A stretch of 64,000 nucleotides of DNA from Bidens hawaiensis (GCA_021521415.1 JAIQDT010000001.1:9362001-9426000), one strand, 5' to 3'; shown: positions 34,213-45,940, numbered from the stretch's first letter. Numbers and translations: made by a program. The notes: a model not told the origin generated them from the sequence alone.

Positions 34213-35812
34213 ATGGATGGCATAAGTAAACCCAAACGCCACTTTAATCTCCACTCATTGAACGCCATACCCATACCTAAAAACCTTGCCTATGCTTTAT
34301 CCATACCGGAATGGCACCAAGCCATGAAAGACGAATATAACGCAATTATTAAAAACGATACTTGGGTTTTGGTTCCTCGACAACCGAATATGAATGTGAT
34401 AAGAAGCATGTGGTTATTTAAACACAAGTTTGACTCGAATGGTAAGTTGGAACGTTACAAGGCACGTTTGGTATGTTATGGGAAGTTACAATAAGTTGGC
34501 ATAGACTGTGGCGATTCATTTAGTCCGGTCGTTAAACTAGCCACAATTCGAACAGTATTATCTATTAATCTTTCAATGTCTCGGTCTATAAGTCAACTGG
34601 ATGTCACAAACGAATTTATACACGGGAAACTAAATGAGAACGTACATGTATCAACCTATGGGATTCCGAAACAAATATTAACCGAACCACGTATGCTTGT
34701 TTAAAAAGTCTCTTTACGGCCTCAAACAGGCACCTTGGGCGTGGTACCAACGGTTTATGGACTTTGTAATTCGGTTGGGGTTTACACAAAGCTGTTGTGA
34801 CAATTCTTTGTTCATTTTTCATTATGGAGATGATACGGCATACCTACTTCTGTATGCCGATGATATTATTTTGACCACTTCATCGAATCATCTACGGAAA
34901 AGGCCCATGTCTCATCTCGCTCATGAGTTCGCTATAAAGAACCTAGGTTCCTTAAATTGTTTCCTTGGTATTTCAGTTACCCGCGACAAGCAAAACATGT
35001 TCTTATCTCAACAAATGTATGCCAACAAGATCATACAACGTGCAGGCATGCAAGCTTGCAAACCGGTAGATACCCCGGTAGACACTGCCACTAAATTGAG
35101 TGTTAATTCTGGTACCGACTTCGATAACTCAACTCTATACCGGAGTCTAGCAGGTGCGTTACAATACTTAACATTTACTCGACCAGACATTAGTTATGCG
35201 GTTCAACAGATATATCTACACATGCATCCTCCCAAAACCGATCACTGGCATGCACTAAAACGTATCGTCAGATATATATATTAGAGACATCTTGTCTCTT
35301 GGCCTCACTCTTACCGGCTCGCACAACCCCACTCTTTTGGCCTATATCGATGCCGATTGGGTGGGGTGTCCGGACACCCATCGTTCTACTAGTGGTTATC
35401 GTGCATACTACGGGTCCAATATCATCTTATGGCCTTCAAAACTCCAAGTAAAGATATCCCGCTCAAGCGTCAAAGCCGAATACCGTGGGATGGCCAATGC
35501 CGTGGCAGCGGTTTGTTGGCTTCGAAATTTGTTGTTAGAACTACGCCAGCCTCTCAAACGGGCAACCATATTGTGACAATGTTAGTGCGATATACTTATC
35601 CGGGAACCTGGTTCAACACCAACAAACCAAGCACATTGAACTAGACATTCACTTTGTTCGCGAACTCGTTCAAGGGGGCAAAGTTCGTGTTCTTCACGTT
35701 CCGTCTCGTTACCAGATTGTTGACATATTCACAAAGGGTCTACCAAGAGCTCTATTTTACAACTTTTGTTCCAGTCTCAGCCTCCGTTCACCTCCCGCTT
35801 CGATTGCAGGGG
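34213..35812 (+). pseudogene. RT and RNase H of Ale/Retrofit-like Copia
   Basis: RT begins LSIPEWHQAMKDEYNAIIKN, DTWVLVPRQPNMNVI, SMWLFKHKFDSNGKLERYKA. A stop at 34492-34494 and further shifts follow; the main frame 34697-35284 has MFKKSLYGLKQAPWAWYQRF, LLLYADDIILTTSS (catalytic YADD) and KNLGSLNCFLGISVTRDKQN, then LAGALQYLTFTRPDISYAVQ. RNase H is in 35292-35580 with AYIDADWVGCPDTHRSTSGY and a damaged KAEYRGMANAVA. The last part, out of frame, runs to about 35800. Multiple stops; no gag or protease. Confidence 0.88.
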
Positions 35813-35950
35813 TATAATAGGAAATGTATATTAAGGTAGAAATCTCTCCGTATCTTTAGGTGATATTTCTGTATTATCTTCCGAAATAGAAGATTGTAAT
35901 ATGTATTATAAATATTGAATGATAATGAGAAAGGAGGCAAGCATTACGTT
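35813..35950 (+). repeat. Putative 3' LTR remnant of the Ale-like Copia
   Basis: Directly after the purine-rich 'gcaggggg'-like tract (gcagggg at 35807-35812) comes 'tataatagg...', probably a mutated TGTAATAGG LTR start, with 'tctttaggtgatatttctgta' and 'ttgtaatatgtattataaat' text like short Copia LTRs. The end is not defined and no partner exists. Confidence 0.4.
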
Positions 35951-36542
35951 CTTTCACCGACCAACTTCCATTTCTCTTAGTTTACTGGCTATCTCTGACC
36001 ACCGGCTTTCCGTTGCTGCAACAACGGAAGCCAACAGTCCGTGCTACCGCTTGGTGTTGCTGCGCTGCTGCGGTATACGTGCCATAGTTTCCGCCTACAC
36101 GCCACCATCGCATACCCATTCGTGTTCGGCTCGTTAAACTAACGTTAGTACGTTGAACCTGGTGTCTCAAACAATTTTTCATTAGCTGCAAAGGTATATC
36201 TATCTCATTGGTAGTTTATGATAAATTGTTTATTATATCTGTTCTCGTATGACTTTGTAACCGGATCCTATTTGATTCGTTAAAGTGTTGATCATTTATT
36301 TTTGTTCTGTTGCGCATGTATTAATTAATTAGATTAGTTATTATTTGACATATTTATTGAACCGGGTTTTAATAAATATTTTTTGGCTGATCACTACCGA
36401 AACCCAACACAACTTGTGTTCAAACTTGTGTTTAATTTTACGTTTTGCCTTTTTTTAGACAGGTTGTGTTCAAAACATGTAAAATTACATATTATTTACA
36501 TCATCATCACCGTAATAATTATATTCCACTAATAGCAAAGTT
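35951..36542. other. Unassigned sequence
   Basis: No coding signature. A short stretch near 36410-36490 repeats 'caaacttgtgttta/caaaacatgtaa' text. Nothing else supported. Confidence 0.4.
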
Positions 36543-36640
36543 GTGTTATGGTCTGAGAAGGGTAAGATGTAGACAGCCTTACCCTCTGCTTCGTAAGAGT
36601 AGAGAGGTCACTTCCGATTAGACCCCGAGATCGATATTAG
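36543..36640 (+). repeat. SINE-like fragment (Au-type resemblance)
   Basis: The text gtctgagaagggtaagatg, cagccttaccctctgcttcg and gagaggtcacttccgatta follows in order what I remember of the body of plant Au-like SINEs (agggtaggatgtacgcagccttacc ... agagaggctgtttcc). No pol III box pair or A-tail could be delimited, so it is a fragment and the family name is tentative. Confidence 0.4.
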
Positions 36641-36923
36641 TTTTGCATCAAGCCTTGGGCATAAGACGCATAACACTCAACTATCGGGGCACCGGTATCC
36701 TGGCAGATTGGTGCATGTACCCTTGTCTTTCGGCTATGAACGCCACCAATGATGTTTGATTAATCTTTTGCCACTTTTAATGTTGTTTTCACGAAATTAA
36801 TAAAATAGCGTTAAAATTAGTGCAATTTCACTTTTCCCCCCCCTCAAGGCCCACACATATATAAACTATATCCACACACCACATCTAAGATGTGTAGATT
36901 ATTGATAGTTTTACAATAAACAT

Positions 36924-37085
36924 ATGGCTATTCATGAACCTAGCCAAACCGAACGCAAGCTTGCTCATACTTGGTTTGGTTTGAAAGCGAGCCAAACCGA
37001 GCGGATTGAATTTTATGAAACGAGCGATATTTTTATTCTTGAACTTGGCTTTGAAACCGAGCGGGTTAGTTTGGCTTGGTTTCAT
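36924..37085. repeat. Dispersed repeat, copy 1 (gagccaaaccgagc motif)
   Basis: Rich in 'agccaaaccga' and 'cgagcgg' units. The order 'aaaccgaa..cgagc..gcttgctcat.cttggtt' is shared with 37664-37825, same orientation, with many substitutions. Family not identified. Confidence 0.45.
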
Positions 37086-37663
37086 GCAAAGTTTTTAATT
37101 TTAAATTCTAAAAATAAAAAAATATCTTTAATTCAAGACTTTCAACTCTAAAATTTTTAGACTTTTAACCCTAAAATGTCTAAAACTCTAAGTTAAAAAG
37201 AAAACATATATTAAAGGAGCGGCTAGAGTTTAACATTGAACTTTAAAGTCAACATGAAAGAGGATAATTTCAAAAATTCTTAAAAATACTTTATATATAT
37301 ATAGTGAAAAGATCCAATACACTAATGCTTATCGTACAAATACGTACGCGAATTCCGTTTTTTCACGAATCGATCCATGAAATCGCATCCAAACATCTCG
37401 GAATCGTCAATACATATCCAATCAATCATTGCTTCACCGAAAAAAACAGTTTTGGATGGTTAATCGATCAATTTTTCACTTTTTTTCACAAAGACGGTTT
37501 TTGAGCGTTTAACGAGCGTTTAATATCCGTTTAAGCTTTTGTGAGCGTTTTAGGTTTTGCCTTTGAGCGTCACGCGTACCTACCGTACGTTAAGCATTAG
37601 CGTTCAGTAACTGCACCCTATATATATATGTAAAACAATAAATAATAAATAATTCAAACAAAA
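37086..37663. other. AT-rich spacer, possible small transposon
   Basis: Between the two dispersed repeats. A segment from about 37300 (tatatatatagtgaaaagatcc) to about 37630 (ctgcaccctatatatatat) is flanked by TA runs at both ends and contains repeated 'gagcgtttaa' text, resembling a small non-autonomous element, but I could not define inverted repeats. Confidence 0.3.
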
Positions 37664-37825
37664 ATGAACCAAACCGAATCGAGCGAGGCTTTGCTCATGC
37701 TTGGTTGGTTTTCAAACCGGACCGAGCCAAATGGCTCATTTCTAAACCGAGCCGAAATCGAACGAGCATTTTCGAGCAATTTTCGAGCGAGCGACAAACG
37801 AGCGGCGAACAATTTGGACAGCCCT
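37664..37825. repeat. Dispersed repeat, copy 2 (gagccaaaccgagc motif)
   Basis: Direct, diverged copy of 36924-37085, with additional 'aaccgagccgaaatcgaacgag' units and ending gaacaatttggacagccc. Confidence 0.45.
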
Positions 37826-38585
37826 AAACATATCATACCGTATTATGTAATAGATGATGATGTTTCTTGATCTGTTATAGCAAGCCAACTTTCTAACAGT
37901 GTGAAGATATACTTGATCGAGTGAAGAAGACAAATCGAAATATAATGCATCTAGTAAGAGAAAAATGTATGAATTGTGTTAAATTAAAGGGTTCGTGATA
38001 GAAAAATCAAAAAGAAAATAATGTGTTCATGTGAACGTCACATGTGGATCTTTAGAAAAACAAAATAACGATGATAGACTTTCAAACCATATCTTTCTTT
38101 TAGTTTGGGACATCAGTTGTCATTTTAACTTTGCACGTCAGCTACGCATTACAACTAATAAATTGTCCAACTTTTGATGTCCATTTTCCTATAGTCAACT
38201 ACCATCCATTCAACCAAATTAACTAATACTGTACAACATTTTTCTTCAATCTTATCCTAACACAAAGTAGGTAATTATTTTTCCTCTTTTAGTAATATTA
38301 GTCTTATACCTGTTAATGTCAAACTTCCTTTTTTTACCAAACATAGTTATTTTGTGCGTGGACAGCATTATATCAGCCTAAAGCATATGTGATCCTGATC
38401 AACGTGTCGTGTTCTTTTCTCGGCTGCTGTTTAGTTTAGTTGTTTTTGAAATGAAAAGTTGGATATGAATGAAGACGTGTAATGCGGTGGTTAGATATTA
38501 AAGTATGTTTATTTGAATAAGGTTTTATGCATGTGAAAAATTGGAACCAACCTAAAATGTATAGTATTAATTAGCGGATTATAAG
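37826..38585. other. Unassigned flank of element C
   Basis: AT-rich, no supported feature. Its last five bases, ATAAG, are the left target duplication of element C. Confidence 0.5.
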
Positions 38586-39570
38586 TGAAGAGGTATGCAC
38601 CCGCCTTAACATCGAGCGGGGCGGGTCAACCCACAAGATATAGACAAGAGGCTTGAAATCAGGATGTCATGAAGACACAAAGCCAAAACCTATGCGCATG
38701 GCGCATATCACATATGCTCACGCATCACATATGCTCACGCGTATCACATATGCTCACGCATAGCACATCTGCTCGTGGCGCATCTGCGTGTGGCGCATAT
38801 CACATAAGCTCACGCATCATATATGCTCACGCATATCACATCTGCGCGTGGCGCATCTCACATGCTCACGCATATTACATATGCTTGCGCATATCACATC
38901 TGCGCATGAAACATCTGCGCGAGAGAATAAAGAGAAGATCTCGCGCATCCCCAGGATAGGCGCATATCACACATGCACATAATCAACCACGTCCTTATCC
39001 AAATCAGGATAAGGACAACCATGATTGTGCTCATCAGACAACCTTCCAGAAGGTATCCTTTAAGGAATAAAGAATATGCTGATGTTGACAGCTGCCAATG
39101 AAAGGTGGACAACTCAGCAAAACCCATGTGCTACCACGTGATTGCACATGGGTCAGGTGAAATACCTTGGTCAGAGAATAATCAATGAAAAAGCACCAGG
39201 TGTCCTAAGGACACGTGGCGCGAAGCAATTGGAGGAGGCCAAAAAGGCCCTAATTGGGTCTGAGCCCAATAATTGGAAACCCTAACACTATAAATACCAC
39301 ACCACCTCCACAAGGGGAGGTAAGCAAGAAAATACATTCTAAATCCTTACTCACTTTCAGATTATTATTATCTTCTCCTACAATATCTTATTCTCACACC
39401 GGAGGGTTACCCCAAAGAGGACCCCTCTGTCCCTTTCTGAGGGGTAAGTTCACGGTGCTGCTCGTTTTATAGGTGGAAGAATTCATACTCCAGAAAACCA
39501 TCGGTGATACAGCACACTCATACCCGAGGAAAGTTGATCGTCTACTAGTAAGTTGATCCACGTTTCTTCA
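38586..39570 (+). repeat. 5' LTR of element C (985 bp)
   Basis: TGAAGAGGTATGCACCC ... CCACGTTTCTTCA. TATA box tataaata at 39289-39296 within 'aacactataaataccacacc'. Contains a minisatellite-like array at about 38690-38920. Confidence 0.93.
38690..38925 (+). repeat. Short tandem array in the 5' LTR of C
   Basis: About ten imperfect units of roughly 20 bp built on 'gcgcatatcacatatgctcac' and 'catctgcgcgtg'. Copy number and order differ from the 3' LTR (50118-50360), showing expansion or contraction after insertion. The Cys/His/Ser-rich frames here are repeat artefacts. Confidence 0.8.
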
Positions 39571-39571
39571 T

Positions 39572-39578
39572 TGGCGCC
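39572..39578 (+). other. Primer-binding site of element C
   Basis: tggcgcc one base after the LTR end, the shared start of the primer site used by Tat/Athila-type elements; the following bases (atcacctatcacc) diverge from the common sequence. Confidence 0.65.
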
Positions 39579-39646
39579 ATCACCTATCACCTGTTACAAC
39601 GGCAACAAAACCACTATCTCATCAGTTCTCTCTGAAAATCTTCACC

Positions 39647-41440
39647 ATGGTTTCCGGTGTTCGAAACAGCGATCAAGTTCTGGAGGATAATGAGCTTGAG
39701 GATGTTAATGAGGGACAGCAGTTTCTGAGGGCGCCGCGTGATACTGCGCGCACCACCAGTAACCATCCCTTCATCACAACACCTCATAGCCAGACTGAAA
39801 CTCCTCCAGACGATCTCACGTTCCAAAATCTGACTGGTGCAAAACAAAAAGGACCAATGGGTCCGGAAGTTGAAACCAATGACCCTAAAGAATGGCTCAT
39901 AAACGAACAACAGCGTTTGATAGACAAATACAATGAGCTGGTCAAACACAAAAAGTTAGCCGACTTAACACAAAGGCTCGCATTTGATAAACAAACCATT
40001 CAGGGAACAACAAAAAGGGCGCGCGCGCCGGAAGATGGTCACTCTGTTCACACCGAACACGCTGATATTAGTGATGAGGAAGAGGTGCACAGCATGAGGA
40101 AGACGCGAGATACTCATGCAGGAGGCTCACAGCTCCGCGCGCACATGAACATGGCGCCTGGAGCCAAAGCCGATATGGATCTATACACACCGTACAACCC
40201 ACAAGCGAGAGGGCAAGTGGACGTAACCACACCATATAGGCCAGCCATCTTGGTGAAGCATTCAAAATTCACTGAGCGCATTGCGAAGGCTCCCATTCAG
40301 CACAAAACCAAGATGCCAAGTGGTCTAGGCAAGTAGATGGTACAACAGATCCAGATGATTTCTTACAAGGTTTTTACAACACTGGAAACCTAGAAAGCTG
40401 GACGATGCCAACATGGTGTCACATGTTTGCTCGCTGCCTCACGGGCGCAGCGCGTGTCTGGTTCGAAAGCTTGCCGACAGGACAAATCGATGGGTTTGAA
40501 GAGCTATTGGAGAAGTTCCAGGCTCACTTTGTACAGCAGCGCAGACACACGCGCGACCCCGATGACATCATGCACTGCGTGCGCAGGAATGATGAAACCA
40601 TTGAAGATTACATAACTCGTTTCAATCAGGAATCTCTTGCAATTGGAGGTATCACTGAACAACTCTTGCGCGTGGCCTTCATACAAGGTGCGCGCAGTGA
40701 TCAACTCCGCAGAGCTCTCGTGAGCAGAGATGGCCTGCCAACCACTTGGGCTAAGCTTATGGAAGCATCGCGAGTCTTCGCGCGAAATGAAAAACAAATT
40801 GCCCAAGACAGAGCAAGAGATAGAGGGCATCAAACAGAAGCACCACGCAACAATGAAAGGAGGGGCAAACAAAACTCCGTATGGTCCAGGTTGCAACAAA
40901 CCAGTTATTCTCCCGCAGAAAAGCAAGCGCAACCAAGTTCACCACAGCCCCAAAAAGACATTCGTAATCGCGGAGAAGGTGACAAGAGGGAAGGCGGCAG
41001 AGAGCCTAACAGGCCTCTACCAAGAATATGGACTCCCCTCACCAAAACGCCATCGCAAGTGTTAAGCACAGAGAATGTCCAGTTTAAAAGCCCCAAGCCA
41101 TTACTCCATAAGGGACCACCAAACAGTGGCAAGTATTGTGAGTTTCACAAGTCCACAGGGCACAACACCGATGCATGCCACCATTTGATGGATGCGATTG
41201 AAAGAGATGTGAAATTAGGCAAGTTGGCTCACCTGGTGAAAAACCCAAGACCAGAGAATGAACAACCAGATGGAGCCTCAGCCTGTAAAAAATTCAAAAG
41301 AATCTGTGTAGCTGAAGGAGGAAGGCAAGGGCAAAGTTCGAGGAAGAGAAGCGCGCAAGTCCAAGGGGATTGGCGCGAGCAACAAGTAATCTTCCCAAGA
41401 ATCCGAGGAGGCACGTCTATCAGCAGTCCTCTAGTCATCA
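39647..41440 (+). pseudogene. gag of element C
   Basis: Starts MVSGVRNSDQVLEDNELEDV at 39647. The first frame (229 codons) ends in a stop at 40334-40336, where one base appears lost: the expected KYDGTTDPDDFLQGF text continues in the next frame. Capsid domain then: TMPTWCHMFARCLTGAARVW, FESLPTGQIDGFEELLEKFQ, YITRFNQESLAIGGI and LRVAFIQGARSDQLRRALVS. A zinc-binding-like CEFHKSTGHNTDACHHL lies near 41140. The rest (Arg/Gln/Pro-rich) leads into protease without a stop. Gag would form the particle; one frameshift makes it defective. Confidence 0.88.
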
Positions 41441-42100
41441 CTGCACACATCGCTCATTATGAGGTGTCAAAAGTCGTGGTGGACACCGGCAGTGAATCAG
41501 ACATCATGTATGAGCAATGTTTCAGGAAGTTGGATCCAGCAGACCAAGCAAGGCTCGAAATTGTGAATGCGCCAATCTCGGGTGTCTCAAACGAAATTAT
41601 TCACCCCCTAGGTCAGATACAATTCGAACTAACTATGGGGGATGAGAAACACAAGCGAGCTGAAATTGTCAACTTCTTGGTCTTGCCCACCACTTCATGC
41701 CATAATATGATCTTGGGTAGAGGAACGATTGCCCAATTCAACGCCATACCGTCACCAGCGCACGGCGCGTTGGGGTTCCCAACACCAACAGGAGTAACAT
41801 TTTTATACCGAGATCATTTGTGCGCAGTAACAAGTATTCCGCGTGAAGGGAGAATGAAGCTTCCAATGGCAAACAACGCGCCAGAGGAATGGATTCTCAA
41901 CCCAAAATTCCCAGAACAAACAATCACAATTGGAGCTACGATATCAGATGACACAAGGGTGAGAATGAAAAGATTGCTCACAACGTATATGTCGGTCTTC
42001 GCGTGGCAACATTCTGATATGACTGGGGTTCCGCGAGACCTGGCGCAGCATTCTCTCAACACATTCAAGTCTGTAGAGCCAATCGCTCAAAAGAAAAGAG
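41441..42100 (+). CDS. Aspartic protease domain of element C pol (within one open frame 40405-42744)
   Basis: Inside the 779-codon open frame. Residues about 345-480: LVITAHIAHYEVSKVVVDTG with the catalytic D-T-G, SESDIMYEQCFRKLDPADQ, ISGVSNEIIHPLGQIQFELT and LPTTSCHNMILGRGTIAQFN. This is the retropepsin of Tat-type elements, followed by the usual linker PKFPEQTITIGATISDDTRV and VFAWQHSDMTGVPRDLAQHS that precedes RT. This stretch is uninterrupted and could still fold. Confidence 0.85.
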
Positions 42101-42870
42101 TCATGGGGGATGAGAAGGCAAAGGCCATGAATGAGCAAGTAGAAGATCTACTGCGCGCAAATATCATCCGCCCAATACGATACCAAACATGGGTAGCCAA
42201 TCCTGTGATGGTAAAGAAGAGCAACGGGTCATGGAGAATGTGCATTGATTTCAGGGACCTCAACAAAGCGTGTCCAAAAGATTGTTACCCCCTCCCAAAC
42301 ATTGACGCGAAGGTGGACTCTGTGGCGCCATTTAAGCTCAAATGTTTCCTGGATGCCTATAAGGGCTATCACCAAATTCAAATGTCACCACAAGATGAGG
42401 ACAAGACTGCCTTCAGAACTAACAAGGGTGTTTTCTGTTACACAAAAATGCCCTTTGGTTTGAAGAATGCAGGAGCCACTTACCAAAGACTCATGGATGC
42501 GGTTTTCAACGAGCAAATTGGAAGAAACTTAGAAGTCTACGTGGATGATTTGGTGATTAAAAGCAGGGAGGAAAAACAAATGCTCAAAAACATCGAAAAA
42601 AACCCTTTGGCGCCTAAAGGAAGTAAACATGAAGCTCAACCCGAGCAAATGCACATTCGGCGTAGAAGAAGGGAAATTTCTCGGTGTAATGGTCACCAAG
42701 GATGGTTTCAAGGTGAACCCAGAGAAGGTAGAGGCTATCCTTGACATGCCCTCACCATCCACCATGAAGGAAGTTCAAAAGTTGAATGGTAGATTGGTAT
42801 CAATTAACAGGTTCCTAGCGAACCATGCAAGCAAATCTACCCCATTCGTTAACACATTGAGAAATTGCTA
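42101..42870 (+). pseudogene. Reverse transcriptase of element C pol
   Basis: RT motifs: VEDLLRANIIRPIRYQTWVA, NPVMVKKSNGSWRMCIDFRD, LNKACPKDCYPLPNIDAKVD, FLDAYKGYHQIQMSPQDEDK, MPFGLKNAGATYQRLMDAVF and the catalytic box LEVYVDDLVIKS. At about 42596 an extra A in a run of seven shifts the frame: the expected text continues in the 42629 frame as MKLNPSKCTFGVEEGKFLGV and VEAILDMPSPSTMKEVQKLN. A stop at 42869-42871 follows. Confidence 0.9.
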
Positions 42871-43380
42871 AAAGAAAAGCCAATTCAAGTGGACGCCTGA
42901 GGCCGAGCAAGCTTTCAGTGAGATAAAAGAATGTCTGATAAATTTGCCTGCGCTCACAGCTCCACTACCTGGCGAAACTCTAACGTTGTACCTGTCAGCA
43001 GGAGAGCGCGCTATTGGCGCAGTGTTGTTGGTGGATCGCAAGGGAATCCAAACACCAATCTATTATGTAAGTCGGGTGTTGACAGATCCTTAGACGCGCT
43101 ACACCATCATAGAAAGGTTAGTTTTATCACTAACACATGCGTCGCGCAAGCTTCATAGATATTTCAATGGTCATCCCATTGAAGTCCTGACTGATTACAA
43201 CATCCAGCAAGTCTTGCGACGTCCCGCGCTCTCAGAAAGGTTGACAAAATGGGCGCTGGAATTAGGGGAGCACACGATCACCTACAAACCTCGTCCAGCA
43301 ATCAAGGGACAAGTCTTAGCTGATTTCATTGCAGAAATCCCTGAAGGAAAAGTCGAAGAGGCTCAGCGCGAAGTAGACCC
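42871..43380 (+). pseudogene. First RNase H domain of element C pol
   Basis: Text: FKWTPEAEQAFSEIKECL, LPGETLTLYLSAGERAIGAV, then a stop at about 43093 (TAG in place of a Glu codon) and TRYTIIERLVLSLTHASRKL, HRYFNGHPIEVLTDYNIQQV and LSERLTKWALELGEHTITYK. As usual for the Tat lineage, this domain has lost the catalytic Asp (LYLSAGERA where DAS is normal), presumably compensated by the second RNase H that follows. Confidence 0.85.
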
Positions 43381-43900
43381 TCCGCAAGCCAATAATGAAG
43401 AAAATGTTTGGAGATTATTCACTGATGGAGCTTCAAACAACGAAGGGTCCGGCGCAGGCCTCAAACTGGTGGATCCAGAAAGTCATGAGTATACTTACGC
43501 AATCAGGTTGGATTTCAAGAGCACCAACAATGAAGCTGAATATGAAGCCCTGCTGGCTGGTCTGCGCATCGCGCACAAATTCGGAGTTAAAAAGCTAGAG
43601 GCTCATGTCGATTCATACTTGGTAGCAGCACAGGTCAATGGCCTTTATGATGCCAAGGAGAACACTATGCCTCTGTATTTAGAGCAGGCGAAGAAACTCA
43701 CCGAGCAATTTGACTTCTTCAGAATCATACATATTCCGCGCAGTGAAAACAAGTCTGCCGACGCGCTGAGCAAGATGGCATCAACCAGCTTCGATCACTT
43801 TGGCAAAGATGTCAGGGTGGAAGTAATGAGCAACCCGTCGGTGGGAGCGAAGTCTGTCCTTGTAATTCATACAACACCTTCATCATGGATAACTCCATTA
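43381..43900 (+). CDS. Archaeal-type RNase H (aRNH) domain of element C pol
   Basis: Within an open frame from 43214 to 44362. Catalytic blocks are intact: RLFTDGASNNEGSGAG (Asp), STNNEAEYEALLAGLRIAHK (Glu), EAHVDSYLVAAQVNG (Asp) and IPRSENKSADALSKMAS (Asp). Presence of a second, archaeal/plant-type RNase H behind the degenerate one is the defining mark of Tat-lineage Gypsy elements (Ogre, Retand, Grande). Confidence 0.88.
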
Positions 43901-45118
43901 ATGGAATTCTTGAAGGAGGGAAAGGTACCGGATGATCGCGCACAGGCGAGGAAGATAAGACACAAGTCGCAGAACTACGAACCGCTTGATGGTACGTTAT
44001 ATCGACGCTCTTATCTTGGACCGCTCATGAAATGTCTGGATGCCGAGGAAGCAAGCTATGTGATCAGAGAGATAAACGAAGGAATCTTTGGAATACATGC
44101 TGGCCCGCCCATGGTGGTTGCCAAGGTAATGAACGCATGTTACTATTGGCCAGGCATGTACTTGGACGCGTTAAAAGAGATCCAAAAATGCAAAGCGTGT
44201 CAGAGCTATGCGCCAAACACCATGCGGCCAAAAAACAACTTGATTCCGGTGACCTCCGCATGGCCTTTCCACAAATGGGAAATCGATATTGTGGGTCCCT
44301 TACCACAAGCGCAAGGGCGAGTAAAGTTTCTGGTAGTGGCAGTAGACTATTTCACAAAATAGGTTGAAGCCAAGCCACTAGCAAAAATCACAGCCGAGGC
44401 AATGAAGCAATTTATTTGGAGCCACATCATATGCCGTTTTGGCATGCCAATGGAAATTGTGAGCGACAATGGCAAACAATTCACTGACAGGAAGATATCC
44501 AGTTGGCTCAAGGAATTGTGCATCAACCAAGTCTTCACTTCAGTATACCACCCTCAAGGGAATGGCCAAGTGGAGCGCGCGAACCAGAGCTTGCTGAATG
44601 GGCTGAAGAAAAGGTTGGAGGGAGAATCCCATGCATGGGTCGAGGAGTTACCTAATGTCCTGTGGGCGCACAGGACATTAATCAAAACCAGCAATGGCGA
44701 GTCCCCGTTCAGCCTAACCTATGGAACGGAGGCCATGATTCCAGCAGTGATTGGATGCCCATCCTATAGAGTGCTCATGATGAGTAAAAAAGACAACGAG
44801 CAAGAAAGGAGGTTGGATCTCAACCTACTTGAAGGGCGCAGAGAGGCGGCTATCATCAGTGAAGCCAAATACAAGAAAAAACTAGAAAAATATTACAATC
44901 AGCGCGTGAAAGAATGCCACTTCAAGAAGAATGATTTTGTCCTTCGGAACAATGTAGCTAGTCGCGCGATACCCCTGGGAAAGATGTCCCCCAACTGGGA
45001 GGGACCTTATCAAGTCTCGGAAGAATTGGGAAAAGGCGCATACGCTTTAAAAGATTTGAATGGAAAGAAGATCCCGCGCACATGGAACGCAGCACAGCTT
45101 AGAAAATGTTTCATGTAA
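43901..45118 (+). pseudogene. Integrase of element C pol
   Basis: Zinc module: VIREINEGIFGIHAGPPMVV, YYWPGMYLDALKEIQKCKAC. Core: FHKWEIDIVGPLPQAQGRVK (first Asp), a TAG stop at 44360-44362 in place of the Trp codon in 'K-W-VEA', then FGMPMEIVSDNGKQFTD (second Asp), YHPQGNGQVERANQSLLNGL (Glu) and SNGESPFSLTYGTEAMIPAV. The tail includes PNWEGPYQVSEELGKGAYAL. Stop at 45116-45118. No chromodomain, as expected for this lineage. Apart from the single stop the domain is complete. Confidence 0.9.
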
Positions 45119-45940
45119 AATTGTCAAGTTTGTAATCAAGGCCCTTTAAGCCATTATGAATAATGATGCGCGCTATTTTCTCTTAATGTGTGTCCTATTA
45201 CCTTTTGCATACATGTTTCACACTTCCCGTTATTAATTTTGAGCAATATGACAACATTGTATTGACATCAAACTAAAAATAAAACGAAGTAAAACATACA
45301 TGCGCTAGCTTCAAGCTCAAACTCGTTAACGAGTTTTAACTCTAAAACGTCAGGGCCTTAGCCCAATAATATGAGCCTTAGCTCAGGGCCTTAGCCCAAT
45401 AATATGAGCCTTAGCTCAAATTACTCACAACATCCATCCTACATGCTGCGCAGCTAAACCATAAAATACCTAAGCACAGCTAAGGCAAAGCACATGCCAA
45501 AACATAGTTGTTAAGGTCTCAGGTCGAGGTCGCGCATGGGATTGTAATGGATATCAGAGTAGCACATATTGACACGTAAAGGCTAAAAAACTCATTCATA
45601 ATTCCCTATAATAAATGCGCGATAACGTCGCGCAAAAGAGGAATAATGAAATGCCAAGGCACGTGTCAGCATATTCAGAATATTGCAAAATAACTTGAAA
45701 TATGAAAAGGATTAAGTAAAATAATTTCCTTACAACCTTGTTCAAATTTCAATGTGCAAGCATATCTTATATTCAACAAGCAAACACATGCAATATAAAG
45801 AGATGAATTGGGAATGCGCAAGATGCAAATAAGGGGAAAACAAAATTTCATTCCAAAACATAGAAGTTTACAAATTTACAAAATGATGAGATAAAAACTA
45901 CAAAAAAAAAAAAAAAAAAAAAAAAAACATGAAGGGCTCT
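45119..45940. other. Spacer between pol and antisense gene of C, with poly(A) and tandem repeat
   Basis: The two genes converge on this spacer. It holds a tandem duplication of about 34 bp ('agggccttagcccaataatatgagccttagctc' type, 45351-45420) and a pure run of 26 A at 45902-45927, 13 bp beyond the antisense stop codon; on the antisense strand this is a poly(T). Confidence 0.7.

Noticed and set aside
35919..36191. Overlapping frames on both strands resembling a small secreted protein
   Set aside because: No conserved motif, opposite frames equally open, flank of a Copia LTR remnant.
38690..38925. Array considered as a CRISPR
   Set aside because: Imperfect contiguous units without unique spacers, within plant retrotransposon LTRs.
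38669..38982. Cys/His/Ser-rich frames in the LTR of C, repeated at 50074-50417
   Set aside because: Produced by the 20-bp tandem array; frames overlap each other and change with unit number.
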